Positions 9,543-20,074 are shown, numbered from the stretch's first letter. The stretch: DNA of 64,000 nt from Arcobacter sp. (GCA_002869535.1 PKUK01000008.1:602351-666350); one strand, 5' to 3'. Notes: generated from the letters alone by a model not told the origin. Numbers and translations: made by a program.

Positions 9543-9942
9543 TACATTTATTTTGTACTACTTTCATACCAGCTTCCTTTGCTTTTTCTCCAGCTTCATT
9601 ATTCACAAGACCTAATTGAGTCCAAACAGTATCAACATCCCCTCTTTTTATGCAAGAGTCAACTACAGCTGCAATTGCATCAGGCTTTCTAAATATATCA
9701 ACCATATCTATTTTAAAAGGTATCTCTTCCAAACTTCTATAAACCTTTTCACCTAAAATAGTCTCTTCTTTTGGATAAATTGGTACTATTTTATATCCTG
9801 CATTTTGTAAATATCTAGCAACCATATTACTAGCTTTACTAGTATCTGGAGAGAGCCCAGCAATAGCTATTGTTTTAGTGTTATTAAATATCTCTTTAAT
9901 CTCTTCGTTATTTGAATTAACTGTTGGAAATTCACACTCCAT
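9514..9942 (-). CDS. CoA-binding (YccU-like) Rossmann protein
   Basis: The 142-residue cytosolic protein belongs to the CoA_binding_2 family. TIAIAGLSPDTSKASNMVARYL forms the nucleotide-binding loop, and GEKVYRSLEEIPFKIDMVDIFRK and VDTVWTQLGLVN are the conserved later motifs. Members bind CoA or acyl-CoA, but their physiological role is undefined. It is transcribed alone. Its end overlaps the convergent histidine kinase gene. Confidence 0.85.
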   Translation of the reverse strand: MECEFPTVNSNNEEIKEIFNNTKTIAIAGLSPDTSKASNMVARYLQNAGYKIVPIYPKEETILGEKVYRSLEEIPFKIDMVDIFRKPDAIAAVVDSCIKRGDVDTVWTQLGLVNNEAGEKAKEAGMKVVQNKCTKIEHASLF

Positions 9943-10050
9943 GTTACTTCCTTTATTTATATTTTAAGTATTAAACAATAGTATAGCTTATTTAGAAATA
10001 AACCAAAATAAATATAAATTATTAGCTATAAAAAATTTTTTACTCTATCT

Positions 10051-11004
10051 TTATAAAATAGCATTAAATAAATATCCTGTTAGAAGAATAGCAAAGCCAA
10101 CAATTCCAAAGAATATTGATATTAGTTTTATACTCAAAACTCTTTTTAAAATCATAGCTTCAGGAAGACTCAAAGCAACAACAGCCATCATAAAACTAAG
10201 TGCCGTTCCTAAAAGCATTCCTTTTTGTGTTAAAACTTCAACAAGGGGTAAAATTCCTGCTGCATTGCTATACATAGGAATTCCCATAATAACTGCAACT
10301 ATTGGAGCATACCATACATCTCCCCCTGCATATTTTGTAATAAAATCAGCTGGAACATATCCATGTATAAATGCTCCAATACCAACTCCAATAATTACAT
10401 AAAGATAAATCTTTTTAAATATATCACTTGTATATTCCCAAGACTCTTTAATCTTATAAGAAAATTTTCTCTGTTCTTCTTCATACTCTACATCTACAGG
10501 TTTTACTTCTATTAAAACCTCTTTTTCTAAGTTCATAGTTCCAATAATCAGTCCTGCAAATATTGCTATAATCAGTCCAATACCAACATAAAGAAAAGCT
10601 ATTTTCCAACCAAAAAGTGAAAATATAAGTGCTATAACAACTGCATCACTTAGAGGAGCTGATATAAGATATGAAAAAGTTACTCCTAAAGGAATCCTAG
10701 CTTGTAAAAATCCTAGAAAAAGTGGAATTGCACTACAAGAGCAAAAGGGAGTAATTACTCCAAAAATTGCAGCCATGATATGCCCTATAATTTTATGTTT
10801 TCCACTTAAATAATCCCTTGCTTTTTCTATGGGAAAATAACTTCTTAAAAGTGTCACTAAATATATAATTGTAATTAAAAGTATAAATATTTTTATAGTA
10901 TCATAAATAAAAAAATGAAAAGCTTCACCTAAATGGCTCCCTTTTTCAAGGCCTAAATTATCAAATACAAATATTGCACTTAAGTTTACTAGCCAATCAA
11001 ACAT
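10051..11004 (-). CDS. ArsP-like permease (DUF318/YraQ family)
   Basis: The 317-residue protein has about eight membrane helices. It carries the family motif PFCSCSAIPLFLGFLQARIP, with a paired-cysteine CSCS, and a second repeat with GIPMYSNAAGILPLVE. Members include ArsP, which exports organoarsenicals. Its place at the 3' end of the ars operon, 21 bp after arsA, supports an arsenical export role, but substrate is inference. A cytosolic loop near residues 155-185 separates the two halves. Confidence 0.8.
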   Translation of the reverse strand: MFDWLVNLSAIFVFDNLGLEKGSHLGEAFHFFIYDTIKIFILLITIIYLVTLLRSYFPIEKARDYLSGKHKIIGHIMAAIFGVITPFCSCSAIPLFLGFLQARIPLGVTFSYLISAPLSDAVVIALIFSLFGWKIAFLYVGIGLIIAIFAGLIIGTMNLEKEVLIEVKPVDVEYEEEQRKFSYKIKESWEYTSDIFKKIYLYVIIGVGIGAFIHGYVPADFITKYAGGDVWYAPIVAVIMGIPMYSNAAGILPLVEVLTQKGMLLGTALSFMMAVVALSLPEAMILKRVLSIKLISIFFGIVGFAILLTGYLFNAIL

Positions 11005-11025
11005 ATTAGCTCCTAATTTTGATTT

Positions 11026-12765
11026 TTAATTTTCTGCATTTACTTTCCAGGCTTCAATTAAAGTTTTTGAACTTAACTCTTTTTTTATTTCATCTATATA
11101 CTTTAACTCATTTAAAGCTTTTTGACAAAGTAAATTATTTGAACTATTTGTTAAACTAAAACTTCTATTAATTATCCATGCATATGGGATTATACCCGCT
11201 CTTTTTAAATCTTCTTGTAAATCCTTTGCTTCATGTGTTGGTGTTGCTTCTGCTAGTGTTACAAGTAAAATCTTTGTATATTTTTTATCTTTTATTAAAG
11301 GAAGAAGTTCAATAAGCTCTTCTTCTAAACCATCATCTTTATTTTTTAAAACTTCTTTATGATAGGCTTGTGAAGCATCAAGTAGAAGTAAGGTATGTCC
11401 AGTTGGTGCAGTATCAAGTACCACAAAACTCTTTTTTGCTTTTGATACTATTTTTGCAAAAGCTTTAAATACTGCAATCTCCTCTATACAAGGTGTACTT
11501 AACTCTTCTTTTAAAAGTGCCATATCTTCTTGTGAGATTTTACCTTCATTTGAACTTATCACCTCATCGATGTGTTTTTGAGTCTCAATTTTAGGATCAA
11601 TCTTTTGAATAGTTAAATTCTTATTCTCTTTTGAGATATATTATAAATGTGCTGCAGGGTCAGTTGTGGAAAGGATAACATTATGTCCTTTTTTTGCTAA
11701 ATCTAAAGCAATCCTAGAAGCTATGGTAGTTTTTCCAACACCACCTTTTCCCATAGTCATGATAAGTCCATTTCCATCTTTTTCAAAATCATTTATCAAA
11801 TTAGCCCAAGAGTATGTTTCTTCTAAAATACTTTGTAAAGAGTTTTGCAACTTTTCTTTTGCATCTTTAAACTCTTCTGGTATTTTATTTTCTATTATAT
11901 TTTCTAAAGCTTCAATCCCAACTGCACCATTTGGATAAAATCCAATAGTTGTTTTATCCAAAGTATTTAATGTATCATCAATAGATTCTAAAGCTTTTTT
12001 TGATTTTTTTTCAAAACTTTTTGCAACTATATCATCGTCATTTGATTTAAATAGACCATTTATAATTAAGTGTTGGTTTTTTATGCCTTGATTTGCCAAC
12101 TCACTTGAAGCTTTAGAAGCTTCTATTAAAGATAACTCTTCAGCCCGTGATACTAAGATCAAAAGTGTTTTATCACTATTTTTTAAATTTTCAACTACAT
12201 TTTCATACAATTTTTTATTTTCACTTAAACCTGATACAGCGCCCAAACATGAACTACCTGTACTATTCTCTTCAATAAAACTATTCCAAGCACTAGGAAG
12301 TTTTAAAAGTCTTAAGGTATGTCCAGTTGGTGCAGTATCTAAAATAATATGTTCATAATCTTTAGAAATGTCATCATCACCTACATATTTCGAAAACTCA
12401 TTAAATCCAGCAATCTCCACAGTACAAGCTCCGCTCAACTGCTCTTCCATTTGCTCAATCGCTTCTTTTGGCAAAATATTTCTAAAAGGTGCCACCATCT
12501 TTTCTTTATATTCAAAAGCTGCAACAACAGGGTTTATATTCATAGCTTCAAGATTTTCAACTTCTTCTATTTTTGTAGGTGTAGATTTTAACTTTGTTTC
12601 TAAAACTTCATCTAAATTTGAAGCTGGGTCTGTACTTATTAATAAAACCCTTTTACCCTTTTTTGCTAGTGCAACAGAAATTGCACATGACATTGACGTT
12701 TTTCCAACTCCACCTTTACCAGTAAAAAAAAGAAATTTAGGTATTTTTTTTAATAAATTTTGCAT
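11026..12765 (-). pseudogene. arsA: Arsenical pump ATPase ArsA with in-frame TAA
   Basis: The frame encodes a 579-codon, two-domain ArsA, the cytosolic ATPase that drives arsenite export through ArsB. P-loops GKGGVGKT lie at residues 16-23 and 339-346, and DTAPTGHTL occurs in both halves. The three arsenite-binding cysteines of the family are at C114, C173 and C426. A TAA (11643-11641) falls at codon 375, after TTDPAAHL and before YISKENKN, in the same frame. It removes almost all of the second domain, including C426. The sequence past it is well conserved and open to 11026. This is therefore a single-base nonsense change, not a gene boundary. The gene starts 1 bp after arsD. Confidence 0.88.
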
Positions 12766-12766
12766 A

Positions 12767-13090
12767 TTAAATACTTGCTACAAAAGAAGCAAGACCTAAT
12801 TTTGAACTAAGTGTTGGAATAGATGGATACTCTTTAGAAAAAATCAATTCATCATCTAAAAAAAACAGTGGTAAGGATTCAACACCCTCTTTATTTAATA
12901 TTTCCGAGACTTTACTATTTAGTACATACTCTTGAGGATGTGTTGATAGTCCAAATCTTTTTACTTCAAATATATTTTTATCTAGTGTACTTAAAAAACT
13001 TGCTAATTGTAAAAGTTTGCTATCAACACTTGTTCCACAAACACCTGTTGGACAACACATTGCTGGATCATAAATTTTCAATGTTTTCAT
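12767..13090 (-). CDS. arsD: ArsD arsenite metallochaperone
   Basis: The 107-residue cytosolic protein hands As(III) to ArsA. The N-terminal motif DPAMCCPTGVCG holds the three metalloid-binding cysteines C12, C13 and C18. The family's thioredoxin-like fold and the motif VESLPLFFLDDELIF are present. It overlaps the arsC stop by one base and precedes arsA directly, the usual arsDA arrangement. Family length is about 110-120 residues, so it appears complete. Confidence 0.9.
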   Translation of the reverse strand: MKTLKIYDPAMCCPTGVCGTSVDSKLLQLASFLSTLDKNIFEVKRFGLSTHPQEYVLNSKVSEILNKEGVESLPLFFLDDELIFSKEYPSIPTLSSKLGLASFVASI

Positions 13091-13488
13091 TACTTTAATG
13101 CTTCCACAATTTTAGGAAGAAGTACTTCATCTATTTCATTATAAGTATCTTCAAAAGCATCAAATCCTTTTCCATCTGGATCTTCAAATCCTACATGAAT
13201 TTTTGGTATTGGTTTTGGGAACATTGGACAAGTCTCATTTGCATGATCACAAACTGTTACTATCAAATCATAATCATTTTCAATAACTGTATCTAACGTT
13301 TTTGAATGATATTCTTCTTTCCAAATTCCCTTATCTTCAAGTAATTTTTTAGCATTTGGATTTACTCTTCCACTTGCTTTTACTCCTGAACTATCTGCAC
13401 TTACACCATCAAGCTTAGCATTAATTAATGCCTCTGCAATAATACTTCTACAAGAATTCCCTGTACATAAAATCAAAACTTTTTTCAT
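13090..13488 (-). CDS. arsC: Arsenate reductase, thioredoxin-coupled (LMW phosphatase fold)
   Basis: The 132-residue enzyme reduces arsenate to arsenite. LILCTGNSCRS (C8 to R14) is the CX5R phosphate/arsenate loop. VTVCDHANETCPMFP carries the redox pair of cysteines (about C81 and C88) of the thioredoxin-dependent type. It sits between arsB and arsD on the minus strand. It is preceded by GGAG-like sequence and a 128-bp gap from arsB in which I see no gene. Confidence 0.93.
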   Translation of the reverse strand: MKKVLILCTGNSCRSIIAEALINAKLDGVSADSSGVKASGRVNPNAKKLLEDKGIWKEEYHSKTLDTVIENDYDLIVTVCDHANETCPMFPKPIPKIHVGFEDPDGKGFDAFEDTYNEIDEVLLPKIVEALK

Positions 13489-13616
13489 CTTTTTTTCTCC
13501 TTAAAAAATGTCCCATTTTTGAAGGGACCATATATATTGATTATTACTTTTTACCCTTGGAATAAATCCAACTAAAAGTAACAAAACCTAAAGAGAGCAA
13601 CGAGTTACTCTTACAC

Positions 13617-14870
13617 TTATATCAATGTTAATAAAACTACAAATAGTATAGGTGGAGTAACTATTAATCCAAATTTACTATATTGCCAAAATCCAATTTT
13701 TACACCCTTTTGACTTAATACATGAAGCCAAAGCAGAGTTGCCAAAGAACCAAATGGAGTCATCTTAGGACCTAGGTTACATCCAATGATATTTGCATAA
13801 GCTAAAGTTTCATTCCCTATATCTTTTAGTGCAATATCCATAATCATAACTGTTGGCATATTATTCATAATAGCACTTAAAAATGCACTAATAAAACCTG
13901 TCCCAATTATGGCTACAAAATCTCCTTGGGTACTTAAATCTTTTAAAATTATTGTAAGATAATCTGTAAGTCCTGCATTTTTTAGACCATACACAACTAT
14001 ATATAAACCAATACTAAACCAAACTACCTGCCAAGGTGCTGTTTTTATTGTAAGCCATGCACGAGCTGATTTTGTATAACTAGCGATGCTTAAAAATATA
14101 AGTGCTCCACCTAAAGCAAAAACTGAAATAGGTAAATCATATCTATCTCCCACAAAATATCCAACTAAAAGTAAAGCTAAGAAAAGCCAAGAAAATTTAA
14201 ATAGTGTTTTATTTTTCAATACCTCATCTGGATTTTTAAGTAAGCTTGTATCTACTGTTTTTGGAATATCATTTCGTAAAACTAGCCATAAAACTATAAT
14301 AGAAACTATTGTACTAACAACATAAGGTATAAACATATTTGATAAGTACTGCATAAAACCTATATCAAAATAGTTTGCAGTTACTATATTTGTAAGGTTT
14401 GAAAATACAAAAGGTAAAGAGGCACTATCGCTTATAAAACCTCCTGCAAGAAGAAAAGCTAAAATTGTTTTTGCATTAAGTTTTAAAATTCTCATTTTTG
14501 CTAACAATATAGGAGTTAAAATAAGTGCAGCTCCATCATTTGCAAAAAGAGCTGAAACAAATGAACCCAAAACTAAGGCATATACAAACATCAAATGGCC
14601 ATTTCCATTTGATAGTTTTGCCATTTTGATGGCACACCACTCAAAAAATCCTATCTCATCAAGAACCATAGATAATATAATAATCCCTATAAAAGCTAAA
14701 GTAGCATCCCAAACTATGTCTGTGACTATTAAGACATCTTCTAAACTAACAACTTGCAAAAGTAAAGCTACAACTGCTCCGATTACAGCTGTTGTTCCTA
14801 TTTGCAAACCACGAGGTTGCCAAATTACAAAAATTAAAGTTACTAAAAAAATCGAACTAGCAAGTATCAT
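13617..14870 (-). CDS. arsB: ArsB arsenite efflux permease
   Basis: The 417-residue polytopic membrane protein of the ArsB/NhaD ion-transporter superfamily has about 11-12 helices. Typical motifs are FANDGAALILTPILLAKM in the first half and ANIIGCNLGPKMTPFGSLATLLWLH near the C-terminus. It exports arsenite, with ArsA as ATPase partner when present. It overlaps arsR by 4 nt and is the first structural gene of the island, ahead of the arsenate reductase. Confidence 0.92.
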   Translation of the reverse strand: MILASSIFLVTLIFVIWQPRGLQIGTTAVIGAVVALLLQVVSLEDVLIVTDIVWDATLAFIGIIILSMVLDEIGFFEWCAIKMAKLSNGNGHLMFVYALVLGSFVSALFANDGAALILTPILLAKMRILKLNAKTILAFLLAGGFISDSASLPFVFSNLTNIVTANYFDIGFMQYLSNMFIPYVVSTIVSIIVLWLVLRNDIPKTVDTSLLKNPDEVLKNKTLFKFSWLFLALLLVGYFVGDRYDLPISVFALGGALIFLSIASYTKSARAWLTIKTAPWQVVWFSIGLYIVVYGLKNAGLTDYLTIILKDLSTQGDFVAIIGTGFISAFLSAIMNNMPTVMIMDIALKDIGNETLAYANIIGCNLGPKMTPFGSLATLLWLHVLSQKGVKIGFWQYSKFGLIVTPPILFVVLLTLI

Positions 14871-15175
14871 ACTTCACAACCTTTTTCTAACTTTGGAATA
14901 TCTATTTCTAAATACCCAATTTCTTTAATAATTGATTGTCTAAAAATATCCAAAGGTTTACGAATACTATAATATGCCCACCGACCTTCTCTTCTTAAAC
15001 TTAAAAAACCACCATCTTTTAAAATTTTTAGATGTCTTGATACTCTTGATTGAATCATATCAAATGAATTTTCTATATCACATACACAAACTTCTGTATT
15101 TACATCCACAAATCTCAATATCTTAATTCTTGTTTCATCATTTATTGAACCAATTGTATTTAAAAAATATTCCAA
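14867..15175 (-). CDS. arsR: ArsR-family arsenite-responsive repressor
   Basis: The 102-residue winged-helix protein has a CVC metalloid site (C30, C32 in TEVCVCDIENSF). The recognition helix region SRVSRHLKILKDGGFL and a wing with REGRWAYYSI are also typical. ArsR represses the operon until As(III) binds. It is the first gene, and it overlaps arsB by 4 nt. A large palindrome starts 42 bp upstream of its ATG and is the probable operator. Confidence 0.92.
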   Translation of the reverse strand: MEYFLNTIGSINDETRIKILRFVDVNTEVCVCDIENSFDMIQSRVSRHLKILKDGGFLSLRREGRWAYYSIRKPLDIFRQSIIKEIGYLEIDIPKLEKGCEV

Positions 15176-15216
15176 GGGTTTCCTTCTTGATTTCTTATTT
15201 TTAAAATTATATCAGA

Positions 15217-15258
15217 TTTATATTTATATATCAAGATATATTGATATATAAATATAAA
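15217..15258 (-). promoter_or_regulatory. Probable ArsR operator: 18-bp perfect inverted repeat
   Basis: TTTATATTTATATATCAA (15217-15234), spacer GATATA, then its exact reverse complement (15241-15258). The core ATCAA-N6-TTGAT resembles ArsR/SmtB sites. It lies just upstream of arsR on the minus strand and should overlap its promoter. Arm length and symmetry are seen directly; ArsR binding is inferred. Confidence 0.7.
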
Positions 15259-15273
15259 AAAAAAGAGTTTTGG

Positions 15274-15296
15274 GAAGTTGAGTTAAACTCAACTTC
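15274..15296 (-). terminator. Hairpin downstream of the chemoreceptor gene
   Basis: GAAGTTGAGTT and AACTCAACTTC are perfect 11-bp arms around one A, directly after the stop of the minus-strand chemoreceptor. A run of T on the minus strand follows about 10 nt further (15254-15264). Confidence 0.65.
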
Positions 15297-17411
15297 TTAA
15301 AAACTCTCCCACTCATCTTTAGTAGAACTTGTTGACTCTACTTTATTATTGCTTTTTTGAACAGCTTTTTCTATTTTTTTATTCTCTTTTTTCTCTTCAG
15401 CTTTTTTTTCAATTTTTTGCATTGTATCTTCTTTTTTTGATGATAAGTCTAAAGCTTTTGCTTTAACTTTTTCTTTACCTATAAACTCTTTAGAGTCGGC
15501 ATTACTCACAATTAATTTAGATATATTATGGGTAATTGTTGCAATATTATTTGTCTCTGCTGCTATTGATGCATTTTCTTGTGTTTGTCTATCTAGTTTT
15601 GTAACTGCATCATTAATCTGTTCAATTCCACCTAGTTGCTCTTTACTTGCCATTTCAATGTCTGCTATTAAATTTATAGTATGGGTGATATTTACATTTA
15701 GGTTTTTATATCCATTTATCATATCATTTGCAATATCTTTACCTTCATTTGCCTTTGAAGTTGCACGTTCAACTATTCCTTTTATCTCTTTTGCAGCTTC
15801 TGCACTTCTTGTTGCTAGATTTCTAACCTCTTGGGCAACAACTGCAAAGCCTTTTCCAGCCTCTCCTGCTGTTGCTGCTTCAACTGCTGCATTTAGTGAT
15901 AGTATATTTGTCTGAAATGCTATTTGGTCAATTACTGTGATTGCTTCATGGATTGAACTAACTTGATTATTTATCTCTTCCATTGCACCTGTAGTTTTAT
16001 TTGCTAACTCTTCACCTTCATTTGCAGATTTTGTTACATCACTTGAAAGCTGTGCCATTTTTGCAATATTGTCAGTATTACTTCTAATATTTCCTGTTAC
16101 TTGTTCTAACGCAGCTGCTGTCTCTTCTAATGAAGCGGCAGCTTCTGTTGAACTTAAATTTAATTTATTCATATTTACCAATAAAACATCAGAACCTTCA
16201 TCTAGTGTAAGCCCGTTCGTTTTATTTTCAATCAATATCTCTGTAATTGAACTACCTAAATCATTTACACCATTTGCAAGTTTTAATAAATCTTCTTTAA
16301 TATTTTTAGTTTCAACTTTATTTAAATACTTATAATGAGTGTACTCTTCAAGAATATCAAGAACACCATCTATATTTTTTTCAAGGTGTTCTGCCATATT
16401 ATTTAGTACTTTTTTCAACTGCATAAGTGAAGGGTTATTAACATCCATATTTAATCTTTGACATAAATCACCCTGTTCAAACTCACCTAAAACTAATATG
16501 GTTTCATCAATTAGTTTTCTATCTTCTGCAATTCCAGTTTTTGTTCTTTCTATATTTTTATTTACAACTCTTGACATCATTCCAAATTCATCTTTGCATG
16601 TGATTGCAGTAGGATGAATTTCATCAATTTCTCTATTTAAGTATGCAAAAAAGTTTTCTAAATCTTCTTTTAGAATCCCTACTTTGGATACAATATCTTT
16701 ACTTACCATTGAGAATGAAATCATTAAAACAGCCAATATTATTGCCATAATTATTACAACTTTTATAATACTGTTATTAAACTCTGTATCTATATCATCG
16801 ATATAAATTCCAGTACCTAAAACCCAACCCCACTCATCAAACTTTTGTACATATGATAGTTTTGGATATTTTGTTTTTGAGACTGTTCCATCTTCTGAAG
16901 CTTTAGTCCAGCTATATTTTACAAAGCCTTTTCCGCTTTTATTTGAAATTTCTGCAAATGCTTGAAATATATTTTTATTATTTGTCTCTTCAATTACATT
17001 GCCATGCTCTAAACTATAAGCACTATCAAACATATTATCATCAAGAACTTTACCATTTAAAGATTCAGAAATAGGATGCATAATCATTCTTGGAAAAGGT
17101 TCTGTGTCATCATTAATCCAAATGTAATTTGTCAGATCATATCTTAGATTTTTAATAGCATTTATTGCATTTGTTTTTGCAGTTTGTTCATCTATAGTAC
17201 CTGCTTTAAATTCATTATATTCATGCTCAACTAAACTATATGAAAGTTCGACAATATTAGTTAACTTTGATTTTTTTTCAAAAAGCATCATGTCTTTTTG
17301 TGCCATCAAAAAAATAGCACTAATTATAATAAATGATAAAAGAGTTAAAGCTCCTATTACAAGCATCTTCTTTAATACATTTAAATTTCCAAATATTTTT
17401 CTACCTAACAT
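15297..17411 (-). CDS. Methyl-accepting chemotaxis protein with Cache sensor
   Basis: The 704-residue receptor has a first helix at about 17-36 and a periplasmic single-Cache domain (conserved [19 protein letters not shown] and the [10 protein letters not shown] region). A second helix lies near 212-232. A long linker leads to the cytoplasmic signalling hairpin, whose tip reads [20 protein letters not shown], the CheA/CheW contact. The C-terminus ends in a Lys/Glu-rich tail and DEWESF, possibly a tether for adaptation enzymes. Cache receptors of this type sense small organic acids; the ligand here is unknown. It is monocistronic, with a hairpin terminator downstream. Confidence 0.9.
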   Translation of the reverse strand: MLGRKIFGNLNVLKKMLVIGALTLLSFIIISAIFLMAQKDMMLFEKKSKLTNIVELSYSLVEHEYNEFKAGTIDEQTAKTNAINAIKNLRYDLTNYIWINDDTEPFPRMIMHPISESLNGKVLDDNMFDSAYSLEHGNVIEETNNKNIFQAFAEISNKSGKGFVKYSWTKASEDGTVSKTKYPKLSYVQKFDEWGWVLGTGIYIDDIDTEFNNSIIKVVIIMAIILAVLMISFSMVSKDIVSKVGILKEDLENFFAYLNREIDEIHPTAITCKDEFGMMSRVVNKNIERTKTGIAEDRKLIDETILVLGEFEQGDLCQRLNMDVNNPSLMQLKKVLNNMAEHLEKNIDGVLDILEEYTHYKYLNKVETKNIKEDLLKLANGVNDLGSSITEILIENKTNGLTLDEGSDVLLVNMNKLNLSSTEAAASLEETAAALEQVTGNIRSNTDNIAKMAQLSSDVTKSANEGEELANKTTGAMEEINNQVSSIHEAITVIDQIAFQTNILSLNAAVEAATAGEAGKGFAVVAQEVRNLATRSAEAAKEIKGIVERATSKANEGKDIANDMINGYKNLNVNITHTINLIADIEMASKEQLGGIEQINDAVTKLDRQTQENASIAAETNNIATITHNISKLIVSNADSKEFIGKEKVKAKALDLSSKKEDTMQKIEKKAEEKKENKKIEKAVQKSNNKVESTSSTKDEWESF

Positions 17412-17526
17412 AATCTTACCTTATAAAAATTTATACCTAAGCTTATAATACAAACAATTAATTGTCACTTATATTTTATTATTTAAATAAAATTTAATTT
17501 AACTTAAATAATTTAAATATTTATAA

Positions 17527-18693
17527 TTAGATACTAATAAAATCTTTTTTGTATTTAATTACTTTTTTAAGATAATTTCTTGTCTCTTCATATTGAAGAT
17601 TATTAATCAATATTTCATATACATCTTGTGCATTTTTTTCATTTATTATCTCTTTTGCACTTGTTCTATTTTTATGAAATGTTTTTAAAACATTTCCACT
17701 TCCAGTATTATATGCACTTATAATACAATACTCTTTTGAAATAGGATTTATTATTCCATCAAGATATTTACTATCTAAGATTTTTAAATAAGCACTTCCT
17801 AGTTCAATATTATTTTGAGCATCAAAAAGGTATGATTTTGTAGGAGTCCAAGTTCTGCCTTTAGCATACTTATAAGCATCTCGTCCTGCACTTGTTGGCA
17901 CTATTTGCATAAGCCCATAGGCATTGGCACTACTTATTGCAAATTGATTAAAGTTACTCTCTGTTTGAATTATTGCATATACTAAATTTTCACTAAGATT
18001 ATATTTTTTAGCAAATCTTTTAACCAAAGGTTTAAATTTAGCAACTCTTATATTTGCATGATCTTTTACCATTGGAATATCAATAGAATAAACTGTTACA
18101 TCTTTTCCTGCATTTTTTATACTTTTTGTTTTTATCTCTTTTTTTAATAAAATATCAGCAAACCTATTTGCTCTCCATTCATACCTTATCTCTTTATTTT
18201 GGTCATCCTTTACCTCACCTAATAAATAAGGAGTAGCTCCTAGTTTTACACTTTTTGCTTCAAATAAATCAGCAGCCCTTGGATCATCTGGTAATAATAG
18301 TGTTGTAACAATTGCATTTTTTAAACTCTTTTTATAATCTTTATCATCTAGGGTTTCAATTGTAACTATTCCCTTGTCAAAATCCACCAATGCCCTACTT
18401 TTGTAGTTTTGCATATATTTAACATACTCTTTTTGTTTTGGAATTTTTACATTTTTTTCACCCCAAATATTTGAAATCTCTTTTATAAAGTTTGATAAAA
18501 ATTTATCTAAACTATCGATATCATTTTTGAGTTTTTTAGGGTTTGTTGTATATTGAATAGTTTTATCTCTTGCCATTGCTTTAATTACAGCTGAAGGGTC
18601 TTTACTAATTGCTGCTCTTGCTACACTTTGGACATCTGACACGCTACATGAAGTTAAAAAAAATACTATAAAAATTAAAGCAAATCTTATCAT
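17527..18693 (-). CDS. mltC: Membrane-bound lytic murein transglycosylase C-like lipoprotein
   Basis: The 388-residue protein starts with a lipoprotein signal (FIVFFLTSCSVSD, lipid on Cys16). An MltC-type N-terminal domain (DUF3393) follows. The SLT domain from about residue 235 includes IIQTESNFNQFAISSANAYG, with the catalytic Glu in QTESNF, and ends in AYNTGSGNV. The enzyme cleaves glycan strands of peptidoglycan from the periplasmic face of the outer membrane. It overlaps the upstream response-regulator gene by one base, implying co-transcription. Confidence 0.88.
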   Translation of the reverse strand: MIRFALIFIVFFLTSCSVSDVQSVARAAISKDPSAVIKAMARDKTIQYTTNPKKLKNDIDSLDKFLSNFIKEISNIWGEKNVKIPKQKEYVKYMQNYKSRALVDFDKGIVTIETLDDKDYKKSLKNAIVTTLLLPDDPRAADLFEAKSVKLGATPYLLGEVKDDQNKEIRYEWRANRFADILLKKEIKTKSIKNAGKDVTVYSIDIPMVKDHANIRVAKFKPLVKRFAKKYNLSENLVYAIIQTESNFNQFAISSANAYGLMQIVPTSAGRDAYKYAKGRTWTPTKSYLFDAQNNIELGSAYLKILDSKYLDGIINPISKEYCIISAYNTGSGNVLKTFHKNRTSAKEIINEKNAQDVYEILINNLQYEETRNYLKKVIKYKKDFISI

Positions 18694-19958
18694 TATCTCT
18701 TTTCTTTTAACTCTTTATCTCTTAATTTTATTACATCTAGTAAATCTTCAATTCGTTTGTTTCTTTCTTCTAATCTAGTTTGTAAATCCAAAATCACATC
18801 CTTTTTTAAAGCAACTTCATCTTCAAGTTCTTTAAAATCTTTTAGAAGTTTATCATTTTCTGTTTTTATCTTTTTTAAAATTACCACCGACTCACTAACT
18901 TTTTTATTTGCACTATCTATTAAGCTTTCATTTTTTAATCTATACTCTAAAATCTGTTTATCATACTGGTTTACTTGTGATTTTAACTGTCCATTTTTTC
19001 TTTTTAAATTATCCATTTGCTCCAAATATACAGATAAATCTGGCTTTTGATTTTTTTTAACTTCTTGTTCTAGTCTTTTTATTTTGTTTATATACTCTAA
19101 CTCTTTTCTCTTAGATTGTTGAATATTATCGATTACTTTTTTTCTAAACTCTCTTTTTGTAATCTCTTCTTCTGTTGTTAAAAACCTAATACCAACATAC
19201 TCAATAATCTCTTCACCCAAATCATCAAAAATAGGAATTACTGTACTATTTACATAATATACAGAGCCATCTTTTGCAAGATTTTTAATTTTACCATTCC
19301 AGGTTTTACCTTTTTGAATTGTTTCCCAAAGATTTTTAAAAACCTCTTTTGGAGAATCTGGATGTCTAATTATATTATGAGGTTGACCTAGAAGTTCATC
19401 TCTTGAATATTTTGCTAATTCACAAAAGAAGTCATTTGCAAATGTGATATTACCTTTTAAATCAGTTTTAGAAACAATTGCTACATTATCTATAGCATGT
19501 AAATATCTCTCTAATTCATTTTTTTGATTTTGAATAATTTGGTTTTGATTATATTTTTGACAATCTTTGCTAACTTTTTCTAATAAACTTTCAATTTCTA
19601 CAGGCTTTATAAAATATGATGTAACATTTAATTTTATTGATTCCATCAAATAAGTTTCGTCTGAATATGCAGTTGTAAAATAAAAAGGGATATCTTCATT
19701 GAGTTTTCTGATTTCTTTTAAAAGTGATACCCCATTCATATTTGGCATATTGATATCACTAATTATTGCATCTACTCTTATATTTTCTTTTTGCAGGTCA
19801 TTGTATTTTTCTAGGGCTTTTGCACCATCTGTTGCTATATATACATTTTTGAAAAATTCTTTAAAAATATCTTCAAAATTTTTTCTTATTTGTTCATCAT
19901 CTTCTACATAAATAATATTAAATTTTTTTGATAAAGGGCCATTCTTACTAATTTCCAT
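18693..19958 (-). CDS. Response regulator receiver-PAS-coiled-coil protein
   Basis: The 421-residue cytosolic protein has a receiver domain (IIYVEDDEQIR; phospho-acceptor Asp in AIISDINMPNMNG, about residue 66; switch lysine in SYFIKPVE). A PAS domain at about 150-255 reads DLKGNITFANDFFCELAKYS and is similar to Aer-type PAS. A coiled coil of about 150 residues fills the C-terminus. No kinase, GGDEF or DNA-binding output is present, so it probably acts by protein contact. It is transcribed ahead of mltC with a one-base overlap; the functional connection is unknown. Confidence 0.82.
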   Translation of the reverse strand: MEISKNGPLSKKFNIIYVEDDEQIRKNFEDIFKEFFKNVYIATDGAKALEKYNDLQKENIRVDAIISDINMPNMNGVSLLKEIRKLNEDIPFYFTTAYSDETYLMESIKLNVTSYFIKPVEIESLLEKVSKDCQKYNQNQIIQNQKNELERYLHAIDNVAIVSKTDLKGNITFANDFFCELAKYSRDELLGQPHNIIRHPDSPKEVFKNLWETIQKGKTWNGKIKNLAKDGSVYYVNSTVIPIFDDLGEEIIEYVGIRFLTTEEEITKREFRKKVIDNIQQSKRKELEYINKIKRLEQEVKKNQKPDLSVYLEQMDNLKRKNGQLKSQVNQYDKQILEYRLKNESLIDSANKKVSESVVILKKIKTENDKLLKDFKELEDEVALKKDVILDLQTRLEERNKRIEDLLDVIKLRDKELKEKR

Positions 19959-20074
19959 AAATCTACCTTGAAAAAATAACTACTTTTCTTGTAATCTTAT
20001 CAAAAAAAAGCAATAAAAAGAGAGTTTTTAAGAGAAAATAAGTAAATTTATAAAAAAATAACTAAAAAAAATAA

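Noticed and set aside
11026-11562. A separate gene starting at the ATG near 11562
   Set aside because: The frame is open and homologous to ArsA from directly after the TAA at 11641, upstream of that ATG. It is the second half of arsA.
12349-12799. Open frames on the plus strand opposite arsA and arsD
   Set aside because: They are antisense shadows with no ribosome site and no family-like sequence; the minus strand encodes ArsA/ArsD.
15658-16335. Plus-strand open frames inside the chemoreceptor gene
   Set aside because: They are mirror frames of the low-complexity Ala/Ser-rich signalling helix.
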